Shown here: piece after piece, positions 40,662 to 45,520 of the stretch | Layout: each line of letters begins with the position of its first letter | How positions within the stretch are numbered: the first letter of the stretch is position 1 | From: Alloprevotella sp. | GTDB lineage: Bacteria > Bacteroidota > Bacteroidia > Bacteroidales > Bacteroidaceae | Length of the DNA stretch: 45,520 nucleotides | Direction of reading: 5' to 3' | Assembly: GCA_017446765.1 (NCBI GenBank) | Contig: JAFSQD010000088.1 | Location: 1 to 45,520 of the forward strand | Made by a program: the position numbers and the translations under genes | The notes under the pieces: model-generated | The model's database searches: none | Seen by the model: the letters and a program-made list of their open reading frames with translations, nothing else | Told to the model about the DNA's origin: nothing

Positions 40662-42356
40662 TTATTCTTCTACCTTCACAATCTTGTAGGTGTGGACACC
40701 TCCGTCACCAGTATACTCGATGACGTAGGTGCGAGCCACTGTCGGCGTGAAGGAAGCCCAGTTGCCTGAAGGAACTTCCTGGCCGTTGATGGCCTGAGCT
40801 GCGGCACCGATGGTGGTAGTAAACTTGTTGCCATCTACGGGACGTACGAGAGCCATGTCGGCTTCCGTCTTGCCGGGATCCGTCACGTAAACCTGGATGT
40901 TTCCTTCAACAGGCGTACCATAGTTGGAGAGGGCAGTCAGCGTCTTCAGCGCACCTGTCTCGTCGTTCTGAACGGTGAAGTAGATGGGCGTGTTCTTCTT
41001 GTACTTGATGCCCTCGGCCGTTACGGAACCTTCCTGATAGGTCGTGATGCTGGGCGTGCTCACCGTGGTGATGGTGCCCTGCTGCGTACCATCTATCTCA
41101 GCTATGACAGCTGCGTCGAAGGTGATGGGGAACAGACCTTCGAGATCGGTGCCAGGCGTACCCGTCGTACCATTCGTGTTGTCGGAGATCTTGAAGAGGT
41201 AGGTGTAGCTCGTGTTGGGATTCCACTTACAGAAGGCAGCGGGGATGGCGGCCGTAGCGCCGCTCACCTTGATCGTCTCACCCTTGCCGTCGTCGGCCGT
41301 CAGCACGTAGTCACACTTGATGAGGAGGGGCTGAGCGGTAAGGGCAGAGGGAGAAGGAATGACCGTGAAGTACTTGCTGGTGGTATTCATGTCAGAATCC
41401 GTACCCCAGCTGGGAGCTGTGGAGGTCGTGCCCATCGTGATACCCGTGCCGAGCTTACCGCCGTACCAGTTGTTCTGCTTGGTCATGGTCGTGCCGTCGT
41501 TGACAAAGGTGTAGGAAGGTGTGGGAGCCCAAGTGTAGGTGATGGTGGCTTTTCCGTTGTTGGAGCCCATGAAGTAGTCGGCTGCCGTGGAAGCCAGCGT
41601 GATGTTGTCCGTGGCTGGTGTGCCCCATTTCGAGTTAGCCTGGTCGTAGGGGTAGAACTTAATCTCCGTTACGCTGTAGCCGGGGATGGTCTCGAAGAAA
41701 CCAACGCGTACGAAAGTCTGCTGACGCTTGAAGCTGAGCAGCACTTCCTGATTGTAGTTAGTCTTTGCCACGTTGACGGGGTCGGCAATGTAGATGGGGT
41801 TGGTCGTGATTCCCGTGCCTGTGTTCGGGTTGAGGTGACCGGCAAGGCCTGTCACCGTAGCCGTGGTGATACCAGTGGCTGCGCCATCGAATGTGAATGC
41901 GCTTGCGGGCGAACCTGCTACAAAGTGGTAGTTGGGCGCACTGTAGTCCCAGTACTTGATGGTCTGAGTGCCCAGTCCACCCTTGGCAGAGCCGTCACCC
42001 ACGTACTCCCACCCGTTCATGCGGGATTTGTTGTCTGCGTCGGCAGCATCTCCGTCGGGGTTGGAGGTTGTCTTTGTAGTGTTGTCCCAGACGGCGTAGT
42101 TCTGGAACACATCGGTGAAAGTGCCGGCTGTGGCCGTCTCTTTCACACCATACACCTTGAAGTGGTGGTCGAGCATTTCGGCAACGGTACCTGTGTTGCT
42201 CGTCGCGCGTACCATGCGTCCGGCGTTGCCGCCGAAGGCACTGGCGCCAGTGGTTTCCTGCGAGAGGGCGAATTCTTCGTCACCCAGGTAGGAATCGCTG
42301 GAGCAGCCGGCAAATGTGATTGCCGCAGCTGCGAGGAGGAATTGAAGTTTTTTCAT
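40662..42356 (-). CDS. Fimbrillin-family lipoprotein, probable major subunit
   Basis: The 564-aa precursor starts MKKLQFLLAAAAITFAGCSS, a lipoprotein signal with Cys18. A Gly/Arg-containing segment follows (GGNAGRMVRATS, about 43-54); Arg here could be the processing site for a gingipain-like protease, as in type V pilins. The mature part has fimbrillin features: HFKVYGVKE, YWDYSAPNYHFVAGSP, LLSFKRQQTFVRVGF and WNPNTSYTYLFKISD. The leader before the ATG is very AT-rich (42357-42424), which usually goes with strong translation in Bacteroidetes. Its size and position make it the best candidate for a main structural subunit. Codon use is strongly biased, also suggesting high expression. Confidence 0.8.
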   Translation of the reverse strand: MKKLQFLLAAAAITFAGCSSDSYLGDEEFALSQETTGASAFGGNAGRMVRATSNTGTVAEMLDHHFKVYGVKETATAGTFTDVFQNYAVWDNTTKTTSNPDGDAADADNKSRMNGWEYVGDGSAKGGLGTQTIKYWDYSAPNYHFVAGSPASAFTFDGAATGITTATVTGLAGHLNPNTGTGITTNPIYIADPVNVAKTNYNQEVLLSFKRQQTFVRVGFFETIPGYSVTEIKFYPYDQANSKWGTPATDNITLASTAADYFMGSNNGKATITYTWAPTPSYTFVNDGTTMTKQNNWYGGKLGTGITMGTTSTAPSWGTDSDMNTTSKYFTVIPSPSALTAQPLLIKCDYVLTADDGKGETIKVSGATAAIPAAFCKWNPNTSYTYLFKISDNTNGTTGTPGTDLEGLFPITFDAAVIAEIDGTQQGTITTVSTPSITTYQEGSVTAEGIKYKKNTPIYFTVQNDETGALKTLTALSNYGTPVEGNIQVYVTDPGKTEADMALVRPVDGNKFTTTIGAAAQAINGQEVPSGNWASFTPTVARTYVIEYTGDGGVHTYKIVKVEE

Positions 42357-42424
42357 AATTGAAAAAGTTTAAAAAAGTGAATAATAGAGTGAATTGAAAA
42401 TAGTTGGTTTTGTTGAAGTATATG

Positions 42425-43669
42425 TTATTCGGGTTTTCTGAGAACCCGTTTTCGTCTTGTGAGGTCGAAGACGTGGGTGCCGCCGTCTTCCACTTCCAGC
42501 ACGGTGGCATCGAAACCGCTACCGCCGGGGCGTTGGGGGATGGGGATGTCGTCCACGTCGAGTTCGATGGTCAGCACGCCGCCCTTGTAGCGCCGGCGCA
42601 CCTGGTCGGTGACGTCGAAGACCATCGTGGAGTCCATGCCGTTTTGGAACTGCACGTTGATGTCGAGGTAGTGGCGATGGTTGTCGGGCACCATCTCGCT
42701 GCGCGGCGATACGCGATTGGCATCCAGCTCGGGAATGCCGAATGTCATGAGGCGTCCGCCGATGATGTCGACGCGCTCGGCGTCCTGCGTGGAGGCTCCG
42801 GCCGTGGTCTGGGCGTAGGATACGTAGGGTACATCATTTTTCATGCGCGTGGTATAGGCCACGGTGATGGCATCGGTGCCTGCACGTCCCGTGTTGAGCA
42901 CGGTGGAGCGCGCCATGCCCGAGAGATTTCCGCTGCCGTCGGTGCTGACAATGCGTCCGCGGTTGTTGTGGAGGATGATCTGCGTCAGATAGATGTAGGT
43001 GAGGGGCAGCAGCTCCATGTTGAGCGTGCGAACCCATACGTTCTCCTCGGGGTTGTAGACGAAGCCGTCGAGGTTGCGGTTGATCTCGATGCCTTGCTCG
43101 TAGGCCGCGAAGAGGGGTTCGGGCGCGTAGAACGAGTGGGTATACTTTGGCGCGTTGTAGCGTGAGGAGTGCATGGTCTGGTTGGTATATGCGGTGACGT
43201 AGTCGAGGCTGGTCTCTTCGTCGAAGATGAGGCTCTGGATGCCGTCGAGGGTGTGGATGTCGTTCCAGCAGAGGATGTCCCAGTAGCCCCAGTCGTAGCG
43301 TTCGCGGAAGTGAGAGCCCTGGACGGTGCTCTGACGCACGGTGGTGTGGGGCTGGTTGGGGCGGTCGCCTGTGTAGTAGCGGCGGAGGTTGAAGATGGTG
43401 GGCTCGACGTAGCCCAGTTCGCCGAAGAGTTCGCGGTCTTCATCGTCCCATCCGTAGTACCACTCGGCCTTCCAGTCGTAGTTGACGCCGTAGACCATGC
43501 TGTAGTCCCAGTATACTTGCAGGTCGAGGTCCACCACGGGAAGGTCCATCTCCACGTCGCCCTCGTCGTACAGATGGAGGGGCGGTTCGGGCGCGCAGGC
43601 GCTCAGCAACGGGAAGAGAATGACTATGTAGAGGTGTCGGAGTTTCATCATTGGCAGCTTATTCTTCAT
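42425..43669 (-). CDS. DUF5119-like lipoprotein of the fimbrial locus
   Basis: The 414-aa precursor has a signal ending in the lipobox LLSACAPEP. The mature protein opens HLYDEGDVEMDLPVVDLDLQ and YWDYSMVYGVNYDWKAEWYY. I associate this look (an H/L-DEG start followed by W-rich strands) with DUF5119 proteins that sit between DUF3575 and fimbrillin genes; this family call rests on memory. It probably acts in the outer membrane as an accessory or anchor of the pilus. The first ATG overlaps the previous gene by 11 bases; ATGs at 43651 and 43648 would remove the overlap and give a tighter signal peptide (MKLRHLYIVILFPLLSAC). Confidence 0.7.
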   Translation of the reverse strand: MKNKLPMMKLRHLYIVILFPLLSACAPEPPLHLYDEGDVEMDLPVVDLDLQVYWDYSMVYGVNYDWKAEWYYGWDDEDRELFGELGYVEPTIFNLRRYYTGDRPNQPHTTVRQSTVQGSHFRERYDWGYWDILCWNDIHTLDGIQSLIFDEETSLDYVTAYTNQTMHSSRYNAPKYTHSFYAPEPLFAAYEQGIEINRNLDGFVYNPEENVWVRTLNMELLPLTYIYLTQIILHNNRGRIVSTDGSGNLSGMARSTVLNTGRAGTDAITVAYTTRMKNDVPYVSYAQTTAGASTQDAERVDIIGGRLMTFGIPELDANRVSPRSEMVPDNHRHYLDINVQFQNGMDSTMVFDVTDQVRRRYKGGVLTIELDVDDIPIPQRPGGSGFDATVLEVEDGGTHVFDLTRRKRVLRKPE

Positions 43670-45200
43670 CGATGGTTTCTCCGGCAGGTACGTGGCGTAT
43701 CTCTGTCTCGTAGGATTTGAAACTTATGCCTTTCTTCTGTATGCGGCGGTAGAGGAGGTCGTAGCTCAGCGTGATGCCGATGCGCGTGGGTCCCAGCCAG
43801 CTCCATTGGTACTGGCGCTTCTTGAAGGCCGAGGGCTTGCCGGTCCACTTGTAGTAGTAGAGTCCGTCGCGATAGTTGGGGTTGACGGGATTCTCAAACT
43901 GATAGGGGTCGTACTTACAAATGAAGAATCCTGCCTGCAGGCCAAACTCCAGGCGCCAATGGCCTTTGCGCGTCAGCGGCAGCACGTAGCCCGCACCGAT
44001 ACCGGCACCGACGCCTTCGCCCACCCATCCGCGGTCGGCATCGAAGCAGATGCCGAAGAGTCCGGCGTGGACATAGCCTTGCAGGTAGAGCCCGCGGAAG
44101 GCGGCACCCTGTCCCGGCGGATTGAGGCGCTCGTCGCCCGAGCGCAGGTAGTAGCGCGTCTCGAGTTGGTAGTTGCGGAGCTGGAAGTATTTGTGCCCGT
44201 CGTAGTCCTGCCACCAGGGCATGTCGAAGGACGCGCCGTAGGTGAAGTGACCGTGGCGGGGGAAGTATTCGATGGCAATGTTGGGGATGGGGCAGTAGCG
44301 GTCGTAGCCCGGCATGTAGATGCCATAGAAGAGGAGGTTTGTCTTCACCGAGAGCATTTCACGGCGCGGCAGCTTCACCTCGACGGGGCGGTAGATGGGC
44401 AGCTGGGGGAGGGGCGTTTCCACAATGGTGTCCACGGGGGCTACGGCTACGGTGTCCACGGCAACGATGCGCTCGGTCTCCTCCACCTCCTCGACCGTCT
44501 GTGCAGGTTCGGGGGCGACGGCCTTTTCGATGTAGATGATGACGCGGGCGGCACGCAACTGGGGATAGTACTGCTTGAGGAGGCGCCACCACAGCTCGCC
44601 GCGCTTGGCCGTCTGGAGTTTGCGCTTCAGCGTGGCGAGGCGTCCGGCAGCATAGTGCTCGTCGCAGATGGCACGCACGAGCTCGTAGTCGGGGTCGCCG
44701 GCGCGCTTCATCATGGCACAGAGCAGGGGATAGTCCTCGGCAATGGTATGCGTGGCAATGTAGTCCTCGGCGGGCGGGTAGGCCATGTGCTGGCGCATGT
44801 AGTCCGAGAGTGCCTGTGCGCGGTGTTCGCTGAGGAATTTGTTCCAGCGAAAGGGTCCCTCGGGGGAGGCGGCACCCCGGAAGACAATGTGGCGTACACG
44901 CATGCTGTCGCGGTTGAGGCGGGGGATGACTTCGTCGGCTATCTGGCGGAACGTCTTGTCGCGCTGCGGCAAGGTGTACTTGTTGACGGGATAGATGATG
45001 GGGGCTGCGATGTCAAGGAATGCGTCATCGCCGAAATCGCTGATGGAATCCCCGCTTTCCACAAAAAGGATGTAGGGATAGCGGGCGTAGAAGGCGGAAT
45101 CGGCTGCCATGCTCTGGGAAAAGGCGACTACGGGCACGAGCCATGCGCAGGTTGCGATGGCCAGTGTGATCTGTAAAATGTTGTATTTTAGTCGCTTCAT
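43659..45200 (-). CDS. OmpA-like and DUF3575 outer-membrane protein
   Basis: The 513-aa precursor has a signal peptide (about residues 1-29, ending VAFSQ). The N-terminal half has an OmpA-type peptidoglycan-binding-like motif (RHIVFRGAASPEGPFRWNKF, LSEHRAQALSDYM). After a Val/Glu/Pro/Thr-rich linker (about 220-265), the C-terminal half begins LSVKTNLLFYGIYMPGY and contains IAIEYFPRHGHFTYGASFDM, LETRYYLR and GPTRIGITLSYDLLYR, matching DUF3575, a small beta-barrel-like outer-membrane domain. Genes of this kind often open fimbrial operons in Bacteroidetes. It has a promoter 109-139 bases upstream and is probably the first gene of the long transcript. Confidence 0.82.
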   Translation of the reverse strand: MKRLKYNILQITLAIATCAWLVPVVAFSQSMAADSAFYARYPYILFVESGDSISDFGDDAFLDIAAPIIYPVNKYTLPQRDKTFRQIADEVIPRLNRDSMRVRHIVFRGAASPEGPFRWNKFLSEHRAQALSDYMRQHMAYPPAEDYIATHTIAEDYPLLCAMMKRAGDPDYELVRAICDEHYAAGRLATLKRKLQTAKRGELWWRLLKQYYPQLRAARVIIYIEKAVAPEPAQTVEEVEETERIVAVDTVAVAPVDTIVETPLPQLPIYRPVEVKLPRREMLSVKTNLLFYGIYMPGYDRYCPIPNIAIEYFPRHGHFTYGASFDMPWWQDYDGHKYFQLRNYQLETRYYLRSGDERLNPPGQGAAFRGLYLQGYVHAGLFGICFDADRGWVGEGVGAGIGAGYVLPLTRKGHWRLEFGLQAGFFICKYDPYQFENPVNPNYRDGLYYYKWTGKPSAFKKRQYQWSWLGPTRIGITLSYDLLYRRIQKKGISFKSYETEIRHVPAGETIDEE

Positions 45201-45268
45201 CAGATTTTTTGCGGTTTATCGTGCCGATAGGTCTTTTCTTGTGGCAGGCCCATTGTGCCAGTCTCCCT

Positions 45269-45299
45269 TACGCATACGTGCGCTTATGCGCGCAAGGGT
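45269..45299 (-). promoter_or_regulatory. Leader hairpin of the fimbrial locus
   Basis: CGCATA/TATGCG with an 8-base loop, extended by CCTT/AAGG. It lies in the roughly 100-base leader between the predicted transcription start and the DUF3575 gene. Confidence 0.4.
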
Positions 45300-45308
45300 A
45301 TTTAGATG

Positions 45309-45339
45309 CAAATCTATATCGCCAATTTTTGTAAGCAAA
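45309..45339 (-). promoter_or_regulatory. Promoter of the fimbrial locus
   Basis: Minus strand TTTG (45339-45336), a 19-base spacer and TAGATTTG (45316-45309), a full match to the Bacteroidetes consensus. Start near 45302. Confidence 0.65.
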
Positions 45340-45520
45340 TATTAATCGGATTATTTTAACATAATTCAGCTATTTTGTCAATAATCGGGGGGGGTATTGC
45401 TAAGTACAGATAGCAAATTTGCTGTTACGGAATTCACGGAATACCTTTGGTGTATCGCGGAATACCGTGAGGGAGATGTCTGTACGCAGAAGCCGCGAGC
45501 GACATTTCTGTGTGGCCTAA
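45340..45520. other. Non-coding right edge
   Basis: No gene is visible. It holds a G-tract near 45387, the perfect palindrome AGCAAATTTGCT near 45407, and repeated [A/G]CGGAAT[T/A]C units around 45426-45468 flanked by TCACGG/CCGTGA. These may be regulator sites for the fimbrial locus, but nothing proves it. Confidence 0.4.

Noticed and set aside
43692..45176. Plus-strand frame of 494 codons opposite the DUF3575 gene
   Set aside because: The minus strand has a signal peptide and OmpA/DUF3575 motifs; the plus frame shows only low-complexity V/G/A/E sequence.

Overview
The window looks like chromosome from a Bacteroidales bacterium, most likely Prevotellaceae. The reasons are: promoters of the Bacteroidetes type (TTG/TTTG, about 20 bp, TAnnTTTG) before many genes; few Shine-Dalgarno sequences; an rpsF-rpsR-rplI operon; L31 type B; DUF3256; lipoprotein fimbrillins with DUF3575 and DUF5119 partners; and type IX secretion (T9SS)-like C-terminal tails. 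Species cannot be fixed from sequence alone.

Left part (1-6100). A non-coding edge carries a 26-bp tandem repeat. A promoter then drives a roughly 290-nt structured leader, a 1119-aa multidomain surface protein (773-4132) and a 61-aa small protein. After a terminator comes the ribosomal operon rpsF-rpsR-rplI.

Housekeeping part (6100-18100). In order: truA and an EamA transporter (overlapping by one base), a GH109-like oxidoreductase-fold glycosidase (minus), rpmE2 (minus), a DUF3256 protein, class II fructose-bisphosphate aldolase with a strong terminator, a Nudix hydrolase, an HAD phosphatase, an SH3b membrane protein (minus), a 22-bp dyad repeat array, a TrpB2-type tryptophan synthase beta chain (minus) preceded by a complete transcription attenuator with a Trp-Trp leader peptide, NADP isocitrate dehydrogenase (minus), and a divergent FtsZ paralogue (minus).

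Right part (18147-45200), all minus strand. This is about 27 kb of closely spaced genes, read from right to left: OmpA-like/DUF3575 protein, DUF5119-like lipoprotein, a large fimbrillin-like lipoprotein, an unusual fusion of a four-helix-bundle (23S rRNA intervening-sequence protein type) domain to a fimbrillin through a 9-bp-repeat-encoded hydrophobic segment, a third fimbrillin-like lipoprotein, and two giant secreted proteins of 3986 and 2494 aa built from YGGG/FGGG beta-helix-like repeats. A promoter sits just upstream of the first gene. The layout suggests a type V pilus-like locus that also exports two giant adhesins. The most unusual items are the fusion gene, the giant pair, the switch-like leader at 485-772, the trp attenuator and the divergent FtsZ.
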